From Allomuricauda sp. CP2A (lineage in GTDB: Bacteria; Bacteroidota; Bacteroidia; Flavobacteriales; Flavobacteriaceae): a DNA stretch of 36,078 nt. Shown in pieces: positions 10,441-17,858 of this stretch. The stretch covers positions 1 to 36,078 of the forward strand of contig NZ_LXTT01000037.1 of the NCBI RefSeq assembly GCF_001683915.1. The letters run 5' to 3'. Within the stretch, counting starts at the first letter, position 1, and every line of letters starts with the position of its first letter. The translations under genes and the position numbers were made by a program. Below the pieces are notes generated by a model. That model did no database searches, was not told the origin of the DNA, and worked only from the letters and a program-made list of their open reading frames with translations.

Positions 10441-11064
10441 TTAAATCTGTCCAATCTTTTGGTAGATTTCCTTTTTAGAGTTCTCAAATATTTCTCCACC
10501 AAACTCTTCATTGTCCAATGAAATTATAGAAATGTCCTTTATTCCCATAATCCCGAAAACGAATTTCAAGTAGGTTGTCTGGAAGTTCATATGTTCATTT
10601 TTCTCGTTTTCCCCATAACCTGTGTCGCCACGACTTGACAGAATGAACATTTTTTTGTCTTCAAGAATTCCAACATAATCTCCGTCTGGTACGCCTGAAC
10701 GAAATTTCCAAGTTTCGTTAATTCTCATAAGTTGGTCGATATAAGATTTTAGTCCACTGGGAATTGACCAGTTGTACATTGGCGTTCCCAAAACATAAAT
10801 ATTATGTTCCTTAAACTCTTTAACCAATTCATTGCTAAACTCTACACCAGACTGATTTTCTTTTGTTCTTTCGCTTGGTTTGACAAATGCGCTCGCAATC
10901 CATTTTTCATTTATGGGCGGGATTTCCTCTAATCCAACCTCCCGATGCGTAAAATTGTCGTTAGGATTTTTCTTTTTCCAATTATCCTCAAAAAGTTGTG
11001 TTAGTTTTCTACTGTGTGATTTTTCTTTTCTTACACTTGCATTGATGATTAATACTTTGTTCAT
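10441..11064 (-). CDS. flavodoxin-fold NAD(P)H oxidoreductase (azoreductase/quinone reductase-like)
   Basis: A 207-residue cytoplasmic flavoprotein of the flavodoxin-like fold. N-terminal VLIINASVRKEKSHSRKL is the FMN phosphate-binding loop, and GTPMYNWSIPSGLKSYIDQLMR (read in two parts) is the hallmark of FMN-dependent azoreductases and quinone reductases. FILSSRGD is the third flavin-contact loop. Members reduce quinones or azo and nitro compounds with NAD(P)H, often against electrophile stress. It follows the Crp-like regulator on the same strand, 63 bp downstream, suggesting co-transcription or regulation by it. Base composition is visibly AT-richer than in flanking genes, which together with the flanking direct repeats suggests acquisition. 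Confidence 0.85.
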   Translation of the reverse strand: MNKVLIINASVRKEKSHSRKLTQLFEDNWKKKNPNDNFTHREVGLEEIPPINEKWIASAFVKPSERTKENQSGVEFSNELVKEFKEHNIYVLGTPMYNWSIPSGLKSYIDQLMRINETWKFRSGVPDGDYVGILEDKKMFILSSRGDTGYGENEKNEHMNFQTTYLKFVFGIMGIKDISIISLDNEEFGGEIFENSKKEIYQKIGQI

Positions 11065-11127
11065 AGTCTTAAATTTTGATTATGAGACAAAGTTCCGGAA
11101 TGGAAAAGTGAAAAAAATTGACCTAGT

Positions 11128-11709
11128 TTAAGATGCTTTGATTTTTTTACGCATTCTACTCAAAAATTCGGCAGAGATTCCCAAATAGGATGCAATAAGA
11201 TAGTTTGGTACTTTCTTTGAAATTTCTGGGTAATTTTCTAAAAAATCCAAATATCGCTGTTCTGCATCTAGAGTGCTGTTTAAGATTATTCTCCGCTGTA
11301 AACTCCCAAGATAATTTTCAAGGATGATTCTAAAAAAGCGTTCAAGTTTTGGAATTTGCATTAACATTTCTTGAAAAGAGTCGTAGCGGATTTGGAGTAG
11401 TGTGGTATTTTCAATGGCTTGAATGTTGTAAATCGAAGGTTTTTGTTTTTGAAAACTTTCAATATCTGTTGCCCACCAATTTTCACTTGCAAAATATAGG
11501 ATTTCTTCCCTTCCTGTTTCCGGGTTTATATAAAAAGCCTTCAATGTTCCATTGACAACAAAATTATCGGTTCGGCAAGTTTCCCCATTTCTCAAAAGAT
11601 AATGCCCTTTTTGAAGGGTTTTCTCTGTCCAAAAAGTCTTAATTAAATTTTCTTCTTCAGAACTTAATTTAATGTATTTTGAAATTGTATTGGTTAGTTG
11701 TTCTATCAT
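11128..11709 (-). CDS. Crp/Fnr-family transcriptional regulator
   Basis: A 193-residue protein with an N-terminal cyclic-nucleotide-binding-like beta-roll (GHYLLRNGETCRTDNFVVNG, then GREEILYFASENWW) and a linking long helix (about 95-130). The C-terminal winged helix is in the expected place, with YLIASYLGISAEFLSRMRKKI as the recognition region. This is the common Bacteroidota Crp subgroup, whose ligand is generally unknown; no Fe-S cysteine cluster is present. It lies directly upstream of the azoreductase-like gene on the same strand. It is AT-rich relative to neighbours and belongs to the same putative acquired cassette. Confidence 0.88.
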   Translation of the reverse strand: MIEQLTNTISKYIKLSSEEENLIKTFWTEKTLQKGHYLLRNGETCRTDNFVVNGTLKAFYINPETGREEILYFASENWWATDIESFQKQKPSIYNIQAIENTTLLQIRYDSFQEMLMQIPKLERFFRIILENYLGSLQRRIILNSTLDAEQRYLDFLENYPEISKKVPNYLIASYLGISAEFLSRMRKKIKAS

Positions 11710-11751
11710 TCAAATTGTTGCCAATGTTATAATGTGATTCGTTTTTAATAC

Positions 11752-11848
11752 CTCGACTCCCCGTCCGTCCGGCGCTCAGTATGGGATGAATTATATCGAG
11801 TTATACTGAAATAAATTCAGCACAGGCACCTGCCTGCCGGCAGGCAGG
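11752..11848. repeat. cluster of REP-like palindromes
   Basis: Three palindromic motifs lie between the Crp-like gene and lipB. They are a GC-rich element with CTCGACT and GCGCTC (about 11752-11776), a CTGAA/TTCAG hairpin (11806-11820), and a perfect 20-bp palindrome, CCTGCCTGCC plus its reverse complement (11829-11848). They look like remnants of the repetitive extragenic palindromes scattered in flavobacterial genomes. The rest of the spacer appears non-coding. Confidence 0.6.
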
Positions 11849-11849
11849 A

Positions 11850-11872
11850 GTGAAGTTAGCTTTTTTTAGGGT
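11850..11872 (+). repeat. right copy of 23-bp direct repeat
   Basis: GTGAAGTTAGC, then a T-tract and AGGGT; 20 of 23 positions match the copy at 10217-10239. It directly abuts the perfect palindrome ending at 11848. Confidence 0.6.
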
Positions 11873-11906
11873 GAAAATCCAGCAATAATGAACGGGTGGA
11901 AGAAAC

Positions 11907-12623
11907 CTACACTTTCGTCTTCTCCCGCACCACTTCCGCTTCAAAAAGGTCTTGAAAATGGCGGAGCAATTTTTGTTTGATTTCTTCCACGTCTACCTGT
12001 TTTTGTCCCAACTCCACATTTAATGAAGTAACGGCCTTGTCCTTGATTCCGCAGGGAATCATCAAATCAAAATAGCCCAAATCTGTATTCGCGTTCAAGG
12101 CAAAACCGTGCATGGTAACCCAGCGGCTGGCCCGAACGCCCATGGCACAAATTTTTCGGGCAAAGGGAGTGCCCACATCCAGCCAAACGCCGGTTTCTCC
12201 TTCGGAGCGTTCGGCTTTCAAGCCGTACTCGGCCAAGGTGCGAATCACCATTTCTTCCAAAAAACGAAGGTATTTATGGATATCGGTAAAGAAATTGTCA
12301 AGATCCAAAATGGGATAACCCACCACTTGTCCCGGGCCATGGTAGGTGATGTCCCCACCCCGGTTGATTTTATAAAACGAAGCTCCTTTTTCCTCCAAGG
12401 CCTTTTCGTCCACCAATAAATTGGTGATGTCGCCACTTTTCCCCAAGGTATAGACATGGGGGTGCTCCACAAACAAAAAATGGTTGGGGGTTTCAAGGCT
12501 AGAACCTTCCCTTCTATTCTTGATCTTGGCATCAACAATATTTTGGAACAACTGCTCTTGGTAATCCCAAGTTTCCTTGTAATCCCTATACCCTAAATCT
12601 TGTAGCCCAACCTTTTTGTTCAT
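11907..12623 (-). CDS. lipB: octanoyl-[acyl-carrier protein]-protein N-octanoyltransferase
   Basis: A 238-residue LipB, which transfers octanoyl from acyl-carrier protein to lipoyl domains of the E2 subunits of pyruvate and oxoglutarate dehydrogenases and to GcvH. The family motifs are all present: NRGGDITYHGPGQVVGYPILDL, the conserved lysine in ARKICAMGVRASRWVTMHGFALN, and the catalytic cysteine in IPCGIKDKAVTSL. The frame opens at an ATG five codons upstream (12638), but those codons contain a consensus -7 box, so the ATG at 12623 is preferred. It follows the lipoprotein gene by 32 bp and may be expressed from both an operon promoter and its own. Confidence 0.96.
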   Translation of the reverse strand: MNKKVGLQDLGYRDYKETWDYQEQLFQNIVDAKIKNRREGSSLETPNHFLFVEHPHVYTLGKSGDITNLLVDEKALEEKGASFYKINRGGDITYHGPGQVVGYPILDLDNFFTDIHKYLRFLEEMVIRTLAEYGLKAERSEGETGVWLDVGTPFARKICAMGVRASRWVTMHGFALNANTDLGYFDLMIPCGIKDKAVTSLNVELGQKQVDVEEIKQKLLRHFQDLFEAEVVREKTKV

Positions 12624-12627
12624 GCCA

Positions 12628-12635
12628 CAAAGATA
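12628..12635 (-). promoter_or_regulatory. candidate -7 element of lipB (4 nt before ATG)
   Basis: On the minus strand TATCTTTG (12628-12635) matches TAnnTTTG exactly and ends only four nucleotides before the lipB ATG (12621-12623). Any transcript from it would be leaderless or nearly so. The -33 region has only TTTTC, so support is partial. Confidence 0.4.
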
Positions 12636-12655
12636 CAAAGCATACGACTGGAAAA

Positions 12656-13396
12656 CTATTCTTCCAGTTCCACTTCAATATCCAAAAGTTTGGGGTCTTT
12701 CATCATTTCCAAGAAGGATACCTCATAGATCAGCGTCTTACCATCCGCACTAAAAGTGGCCTCCTCAGCTGTGGTGGACTTTACTTTTCTGGGGAAATGG
12801 TATTTTAAGGTGTATGTAGATCCCGACAGGAACATTTCCGATCCTTGAAGACTGTCAATGTTCTGTTGGAACAGTTCCGGGTCGATTATCTTGGCCGTTC
12901 TTGAAAAGGTATTCTTGGCAAAGGCATACGAAACTTCAGTGGTCTGCTCGGACATGGGCATGGGTGTGGCTTGTTCCGGTTGGCTTTTGGGGCCCATTAA
13001 ACTGGCGTCCCTGAAAGCATTGAAGGCATCGTTCACCTCATTTACGTCCTTAAAGTCACTGAAGAGGTCAAACTTCATCACTTTTTCCGCGGGATTCATG
13101 ACCATGTGCATGTTGAACGGCTCCAATTTTCTCAATTTTGCCTGTTCTTCAGGTGAAAGCTCTGCTATGCTGTCATGTTTCTCCTCCAACAAATCCTTGA
13201 AAGAAATGATGGAATCAATAGGCTTCTCGTTTTCCTTCACCATTTGGTCACCGGCCATTTCCATGAGTTCAGAGCCATCAAAATTAATGGAAAGCTTTCC
13301 GGAGCCATCTTCCTGTAGATGGATTTCTTCGGTAAAATTGCAGGAATAGATAAACACTGCCGCTAGGGCACATACCAAGATTTGGATTTTTTTCAT
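12656..13396 (-). CDS. lipoprotein of unknown function
   Basis: A 246-residue protein with a lipoprotein signal (VFIYSC, lipidated Cys19). The mature part begins with TEEIHLQEDGSGKLSINFDGSEL, a beta-strand pattern, followed by a helical acidic section (LLEEKHDSIAELSPEEQAKL) and a second beta-rich half. I recognise no named domain and no catalytic motif. It is the middle gene of a three-gene unit: the YqaE-like gene stops 6 bp upstream and lipB begins 32 bp downstream. Confidence 0.75.
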   Translation of the reverse strand: MKKIQILVCALAAVFIYSCNFTEEIHLQEDGSGKLSINFDGSELMEMAGDQMVKENEKPIDSIISFKDLLEEKHDSIAELSPEEQAKLRKLEPFNMHMVMNPAEKVMKFDLFSDFKDVNEVNDAFNAFRDASLMGPKSQPEQATPMPMSEQTTEVSYAFAKNTFSRTAKIIDPELFQQNIDSLQGSEMFLSGSTYTLKYHFPRKVKSTTAEEATFSADGKTLIYEVSFLEMMKDPKLLDIEVELEE

Positions 13397-13402
13397 ACTA
13401 CT

Positions 13403-13558
13403 TTAGTTCGTGTTATTCAATATGACAAGAGCCCCGATAACCCCGGGCACCCATCCACAGAATGTTAAAAGTAATACAATAACAAAAGACCCGCAACCTT
13501 TTCCGATTACGGAGAGAGGTGGAAAAAATATGGCCAATAAAACTCTCCAGAAACTCAT
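13403..13558 (-). CDS. YqaE/Pmp3-family small membrane protein
   Basis: A 51-residue frame, too short for usual gene-calling cut-offs. Translation begins MSFWRVLLAIFFPPLSVIGK and continues with a second hydrophobic helix ending GWVPGVIGALVILNN. The PPL(S/A)V turn, the conserved GCG/GKG pair and the GxxPG(V/I)IxA motif are diagnostic for the YqaE/Pmp3 (UPF0057) family of two-helix stress-related proteins of plasma and inner membranes. The exact role is unknown, though yeast Pmp3 affects membrane potential. The start ATG is at 13556-13558 and the stop lies 6 bp before the downstream lipoprotein gene, so they should be one operon. The longer overlapping frame at 13413-13604 is a shadow. Confidence 0.88.
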   Translation of the reverse strand: MSFWRVLLAIFFPPLSVIGKGCGSFVIVLLLTFCGWVPGVIGALVILNNTN

Positions 13559-13649
13559 GGTATAGATTTTGATTGATGATACTTATTAGTACCTTGATCA
13601 ACATTTTTGTTACACTAAACCCATTCTTTTAACACAAAATGATCTTTTG

Positions 13650-14699
13650 ATGCGGTTTTTTGTCCTTTTCTTGTTTTTTTTGACCAGTTCTACCCTTTTT
13701 GCGCAATATCGCTTTTCGGGTGAGGTGTCGCAAACCCATTCTGGAAATACCATTTATCTGTCCCTGGTGGAAGACTACCGCAAATCATCACGGATTTATC
13801 TGGATCAAATTGTGAAGAAAACCCAAGTGGATTCTTTGGGCTATTTTCAGTTTGAGGGCAACAATTTGCCTTTGCAAAACCGAGTCTACCGCATTCATTT
13901 GGATGGTTGTTCCGATGACGCCGAAGCCAACCACTTTTTGGGGCAGTGCAACAATAGCAAAAGCGTTTTGTTCATTGCCCACAATCGGGATACGGTTCAA
14001 TTTCCAACTTCGTTTGAAGACCAGTCCCTCTGTTCCATTGTTTCATCCAACCCAAAATCTGCTGCGCTGCTGGAAGTGGAAACCTTAAAAGATGAAATGG
14101 CCTTTGATTTTATGGAATTTCCCAGTGAAGCCAGCAAAAAACTCAATTCCAGAAAATGGTTCAGCACTTTGCAGGATTTTGGCAAAACGTCAGACGAACC
14201 CTTGGTTGAGCTTTTCATCTACGATTTTCTATCGGACAAAAGAAACGAAACCTATGGATACTATCTTCAAGACGTATCCACCAACACCTACTATGAAAAT
14301 CTTTTGTCCCGTTTGCTAAATACATATCCTCAAGCAAGCTTTACCCAACAATATGCTGCCGAAATTGGCACTGATAAAGAACTGGCCACCTACAACACGC
14401 CCAAAACCTGGTATTTAAAATATCTCTTGCAAGTGGCCCTTATCCTATCACTCTTGGCCAATGCATATTTGCTCACCACCCGAAAATTGAATGAAAAGAT
14501 CAAGGCAAAATCCTTGCGACAAAAGCTCACGCCGCAAGAACAGAAAATTGTGGCCCATATCCTGCAGGAAAAATCCAATAAGGAGATTGCCGCCGAACTT
14601 TTTGTGAGCCTCAGCACGGTAAAGACACATATCAACAATCTCTATAAAAAATTGGGGGTTTCCTCGCGCGAAGAAATTGTGTATCTCTTCAAAAAATAA
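13650..14699 (+). CDS. membrane-anchored LuxR-type transcriptional regulator
   Basis: A 349-residue protein of a type common in Flavobacteriia. It has a signal peptide (about 1-20, ending LFAQ), an extracytoplasmic domain of about 240 residues, one transmembrane helix (near YLLQVALILSLLANAYLL), a short coiled coil and a C-terminal LuxR helix-turn-helix of about 60 residues: LTPQEQKIVAHILQEKSNKEIA and SLSTVKTHINNLYKKLGV. The periplasmic part probably senses an envelope signal and passes it to the DNA-binding domain; its ligand is unknown. The frame also allows a TTG one codon earlier; ATG 13650 is preferred. It is divergent from the YqaE operon (91 bp apart), which is a natural candidate target. 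Confidence 0.85.
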   Translation: MRFFVLFLFFLTSSTLFAQYRFSGEVSQTHSGNTIYLSLVEDYRKSSRIYLDQIVKKTQVDSLGYFQFEGNNLPLQNRVYRIHLDGCSDDAEANHFLGQCNNSKSVLFIAHNRDTVQFPTSFEDQSLCSIVSSNPKSAALLEVETLKDEMAFDFMEFPSEASKKLNSRKWFSTLQDFGKTSDEPLVELFIYDFLSDKRNETYGYYLQDVSTNTYYENLLSRLLNTYPQASFTQQYAAEIGTDKELATYNTPKTWYLKYLLQVALILSLLANAYLLTTRKLNEKIKAKSLRQKLTPQEQKIVAHILQEKSNKEIAAELFVSLSTVKTHINNLYKKLGVSSREEIVYLFKK

Positions 14700-14730
14700 A
14701 AGAGCTGTGCCCTTATTTTCTAATTGCTTC

Positions 14731-15009
14731 CTAAATTGGATGGACTTGAACCTGTCCTCCTATGGCCTTTAAAACTTTCATTATGGTCGCAAATTGGGGT
14801 TTTGCACCATCGGAAAGTGCTTTGTAAAGACTCGGCCTGCTCAATCCTGTTTCTTCTGATATTTTTGTCATCCCAATGGCCTTTGCAATATGCCCAATTG
14901 CATTTACTACATCTGAACTATCACCTTCTTCCAGCACTGTATTGAGATATTCAGCAATCATTTCCTTACTGTCCAAATAATCCGCTATATCAAATTTTGA
15001 GGTTCCCAT
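14731..15009 (-). CDS. HigA-type addiction-module antitoxin
   Basis: A 92-residue cytoplasmic DNA-binding antitoxin of the 'putative addiction module antidote' type (HigA-like). It opens with SKFDIADYLDSKEMIAEYLN, the standard N-terminus of the family, and has the helix-turn-helix IGMTKISEETGLSRPSLYKAL. It follows the toxin remnant by three bases on the same strand. As its toxin is frameshifted, the antitoxin may be functionally free, an anti-addiction gene or an autoregulator alone. It faces the LuxR-type gene, with about 30 bp between their stop codons. Confidence 0.9.
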   Translation of the reverse strand: MGTSKFDIADYLDSKEMIAEYLNTVLEEGDSSDVVNAIGHIAKAIGMTKISEETGLSRPSLYKALSDGAKPQFATIMKVLKAIGGQVQVHPI

Positions 15010-15012
15010 TTT

Positions 15013-15310
15013 CTATTCTTTTAATTTGTTCCAGATTTCATTTGCTCTCTTAATGTCCCTTTGCTGGGACGATTTGTCGCCACCTGCCAGTAAAACGATT
15101 ATTCTACCATCCTTTTCTTTAAAATAAATTCTATATCCTTTGGCAAAATGTATTCGAATTTCACTGATTCCACCCTACACTTTTACAATCACCAAAATGT
15201 CCAATATTTTCAATTTTTTGAACTCTGAACAGGATTTTAGCCTTTGCCCTTACATCTTTCAATTTTTTTAGCCATCTATCGAAATCAACAGTTTTTTCAA
15301 TGAAGTACAT
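15013..15310 (-). pseudogene. HigB/RelE-type toxin, frameshifted
   Basis: The frame starts at the ATG at 15310 with MYFIEKTVDFDRWLKKLKDV, typical of the RelE-superfamily 'addiction module killer' proteins that cleave mRNA on the ribosome. It runs through [11 protein letters not shown] into TGA. The following sequence resumes in another frame as [19 protein letters not shown], then [22 protein letters not shown], the expected C-terminal half, to a TAG at 15013. Restoring two bases near 15170-15176 gives a standard 99-residue toxin, with GDG where GW now stands. It is a recent lesion because the remainder is intact, or a sequencing error. The antitoxin begins three bases downstream. Confidence 0.88.
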
Positions 15311-15317
15311 ATAAAAA

Positions 15318-15337
15318 TTGTATCTACTTGGATACAA
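15318..15337. promoter_or_regulatory. candidate toxin-antitoxin operator
   Basis: TTGTATC, six bases, GATACAA: a perfect 7-bp inverted repeat, 7 bp before the toxin start. HigA-type antitoxins usually bind such a palindrome to repress their own operon. The arms are intact although the toxin is not. Confidence 0.6.
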
Positions 15338-15521
15338 GTATAGGTTTAATTCTTAAATACAACCCAAATGTTCATGCTAATATTATTTACCCATGAAAAT
15401 TGGTTGTCGCTTCAGAAAATAAAAATCAACCCCCGGTCTAGTCCCCATTTCCATCCATCTAAAGTCTTCCCACACCTTGTTTTTATTGAATTTTCGAGCC
15501 AAATCTTTATATCGAAAAATC

Positions 15522-16064
15522 ATGAAACACATTTTTACAGCCGTATTGATGCTCTGTACAACCATCATTCTCTCCCAAGAATTCAACAAAGAAATTGTAC
15601 AAGAGGATGGCCGGAAATTTATGGTGGGGAAAATCAATTTGGAGGGTCTCCACACCAAACCTTACCAACAATGGTTCCATCAGGGCATGAAGACCTATCC
15701 CGTTGATGAATCTTTGGTAGAACTCTTCAAAAATGACTTGGCCCAATATAACATCAAGCTGTTTTTGGGCACCTGGTGTGGGGACAGTAAACGGGAAACG
15801 CCCCGTTTCATCAAAATTCTGGAGGTTGCCGATTTTCCCATGGAACAATTGGAACTCATTGCCCTGGACCGCAGAAAAGAGCAGTACAAAAAAAGTCCCA
15901 CCGGTGAAGAAAAAGGGCTCAACATCATCAAAGTGCCCACCATGATTTTCTTCAAAGACGGCCACGAGGTCAACCGAATCGTGGAAAGACCCATTGATTC
16001 TCTGGAGGAAGACATCGCCCAAATCGTGCAAAACAGGCCCTACACTCCCAATTATGCACAATAA
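15522..16064 (+). CDS. periplasmic thioredoxin-like protein with a single-cysteine WCGDS motif
   Basis: A 180-residue protein. The ATG at 15522 gives a good signal peptide ([19 protein letters not shown]); the 15 codons upstream in frame add nothing. A thioredoxin fold follows: [19 protein letters not shown] is the active-site region, LELIALDRR the next strand and [20 protein letters not shown] the cis-proline strand (VPT). The usual WCxxC is replaced by WCGDS with only one cysteine, so classical dithiol chemistry is not possible; monothiol reduction, peroxide reaction or binding remain possible. A strong hairpin separates it from lysS. Confidence 0.82.
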   Translation: MKHIFTAVLMLCTTIILSQEFNKEIVQEDGRKFMVGKINLEGLHTKPYQQWFHQGMKTYPVDESLVELFKNDLAQYNIKLFLGTWCGDSKRETPRFIKILEVADFPMEQLELIALDRRKEQYKKSPTGEEKGLNIIKVPTMIFFKDGHEVNRIVERPIDSLEEDIAQIVQNRPYTPNYAQ

Positions 16065-16081
16065 CCGCAGCCAGGGAATGG

Positions 16082-16121
16082 AATTAAAGCGCAAAAGTGT
16101 AATTTTGCGCTTTAATTTTTT
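16082..16121 (+). terminator. perfect 15-bp hairpin with T tail between the thioredoxin gene and lysS
   Basis: Arms 16082-16096 and 16103-16117 are perfectly complementary around a six-base loop (GTGTAA) and run into TTTTTT. This is a canonical intrinsic terminator for the upstream gene. The 3' half also contains the -7 box proposed for lysS (16100-16107). Confidence 0.85.
16100..16107 (+). promoter_or_regulatory. candidate lysS -7 element inside the terminator hairpin
   Basis: TAATTTTG, followed by C, matches TAnnTTTG exactly and ends 21 nt before the lysS ATG, a normal distance. It covers the end of the hairpin loop and the start of the 3' arm. No clear TTG lies at the -33 position. Confidence 0.5.
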
Positions 16122-16128
16122 ACAGGCT

Positions 16129-17820
16129 ATGCAACTATCGGAACAGGAAATCGTTCGAAGGGAAAAATTGACCAAACTCAGGGAAATGGGCATCGACCCC
16201 TATCCCGCAGCATTGTATCCAGTGGATGCCACATCCAAGAGCATCAAGGATAATTTTGAGGAAGGCAAGAAGGTGGTCATTTCCGGTAGATTGATGTCCC
16301 GAAGAATCCAAGGGAAAGCTTCCTTTGCCGAATTGCAGGACAGTGAAGGTAAAATCCAAGTGTATTTTAACCGTGATGAAATCTGTCCCGGTGAGGACAA
16401 GACCCTATACAACGATGTCTACAAAAAGTTGTTGGACATTGGCGATATCATTGGTGTTGAGGGCGAACTGTTCAAGACCCAGGTTGGCGAAAAGACCGTG
16501 ATGGTGAAAAACTTCAGCCTGTTGAGCAAATCATTACGTCCCCTTCCGCTACCAAAGGTAGATGACGAAGGAAAAGTGTTCGATGCCTTTAACGACCCAG
16601 AATTGCGTTACCGTCAACGGTATGTGGACTTGGTGGTAAATCCGCATGTAAAGGATACCTTCATCAAAAGGACCAAGATTACCAACAGTATCCGCGAGTT
16701 TTATAATGAACGAGGCTATTTGGAGGTGGAAACCCCCATTTTGCAGCCCATTCCCGGAGGAGCCGCTGCGCGTCCGTTTTTGACCCATCACAATGCATTG
16801 AACATTCCCTTGTATTTGCGAATTGCCAACGAATTATACCTGAAACGATTGATCGTGGGTGGCTTTGACGGGGTGTATGAGTTCTCCAAGGATTTCAGAA
16901 ATGAAGGAATGGACCGCACCCACAATCCGGAGTTTACCGTAATGGAACTCTATGTGGCCTACAAGGACTACAACTGGATGATGGAAACCACCGAAAAACT
17001 ATTGGAAAAAGTGGCCGTTGATGCCACTGGAAGCACCAAAGTGAAAGTGGGTGATCACGAAATTGAATTCAAGGCGCCCTACCCCAGGGTTCCCATTTTG
17101 GAAGCCATTAAGATTCATACAGGGTATGATGTGTCCGATATGGACGAAGACCAACTGCGGGAAGTGGCCCAAAAACTAAAAATTGAGGTGGATGAGACCA
17201 TGGGTGTGGGTAAATTGATCGATGAGATTTTTGGTGAGAAGTGCGAGCACCATTATATCCAACCCACTTTTATCACGGATTATCCAAAAGAAATGAGTCC
17301 GTTGACCAAGGAGCACCGCACCAACCCAAGGCTTACCGAACGTTTTGAGCTGATGGTAAACGGAAAGGAATTGGCCAATGCCTACTCTGAGTTGAACGAC
17401 CCCATTGATCAACGGGAACGTTTTGAGGAACAGCTTAAACTCTCCGAAAAAGGGGATGATGAGGCCATGTTCATTGATCAGGACTTTTTGCGCGCTTTGG
17501 AATACGGAATGCCCCCAACCTCGGGAATTGGCATCGGTATTGACCGCTTGGTGATGTTGATGACCAACAACTCCTCCATCCAAGAAGTGCTCTTCTTCCC
17601 GCAAATGCGACCCGAGAAGAAAAAGGTTGACCTTACCGAAGAGGAAAAAATCATCATGGACATATTAAAACCCGCAGGGGAAATGTCCTTGGCCGACCTT
17701 AAGGAAAAAGCAGGTCTTAGCGGTAAAAAATGGGACAAGAGCACCAAAAGTCTTGTTAAGTTGGGCTTGCTCAAAATTGAGAAAAAAGAAGACAATCTAC
17801 TAGCTATGTTTATAGGTTAA
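16129..17820 (+). CDS. lysS: lysyl-tRNA synthetase, class II
   Basis: A 563-residue LysRS that charges tRNA-Lys with lysine in the cytoplasm. The N-terminal OB-fold anticodon-binding domain (about residues 55-150) contains [20 protein letters not shown]. The catalytic domain has motif 1 ([19 protein letters not shown]), motif 2 ([20 protein letters not shown]) and motif 3 ([15 protein letters not shown]). After [10 protein letters not shown] there is an extension of about 65 residues with a winged-helix look ([31 protein letters not shown]), as in other Bacteroidota LysRS and absent from the 505-residue E. coli enzyme. The frame is open upstream to 15994, but that section overlaps the thioredoxin gene and terminator, so the ATG at 16129 is the start. 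Confidence 0.98.
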   Translation: MQLSEQEIVRREKLTKLREMGIDPYPAALYPVDATSKSIKDNFEEGKKVVISGRLMSRRIQGKASFAELQDSEGKIQVYFNRDEICPGEDKTLYNDVYKKLLDIGDIIGVEGELFKTQVGEKTVMVKNFSLLSKSLRPLPLPKVDDEGKVFDAFNDPELRYRQRYVDLVVNPHVKDTFIKRTKITNSIREFYNERGYLEVETPILQPIPGGAAARPFLTHHNALNIPLYLRIANELYLKRLIVGGFDGVYEFSKDFRNEGMDRTHNPEFTVMELYVAYKDYNWMMETTEKLLEKVAVDATGSTKVKVGDHEIEFKAPYPRVPILEAIKIHTGYDVSDMDEDQLREVAQKLKIEVDETMGVGKLIDEIFGEKCEHHYIQPTFITDYPKEMSPLTKEHRTNPRLTERFELMVNGKELANAYSELNDPIDQRERFEEQLKLSEKGDDEAMFIDQDFLRALEYGMPPTSGIGIGIDRLVMLMTNNSSIQEVLFFPQMRPEKKKVDLTEEEKIIMDILKPAGEMSLADLKEKAGLSGKKWDKSTKSLVKLGLLKIEKKEDNLLAMFIG

Positions 17821-17858
17821 ATGATTCTCGTTACATTTAGGGAAAACTGTTCTACTAA

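Noticed and set aside
11128..11709. Crp-like protein as receptor for the cyclase at 30924
   Set aside because: The genes are almost 20 kb apart with no shared features; a link by position is not supported.
13413..13604. Minus-strand 63-residue frame
   Set aside because: It is a shadow of the YqaE-like gene in another frame, where the conserved residues are found.
15383..15658. Minus-strand 91-residue frame
   Set aside because: It overlaps the start of the thioredoxin-like gene antisense and resembles no family.
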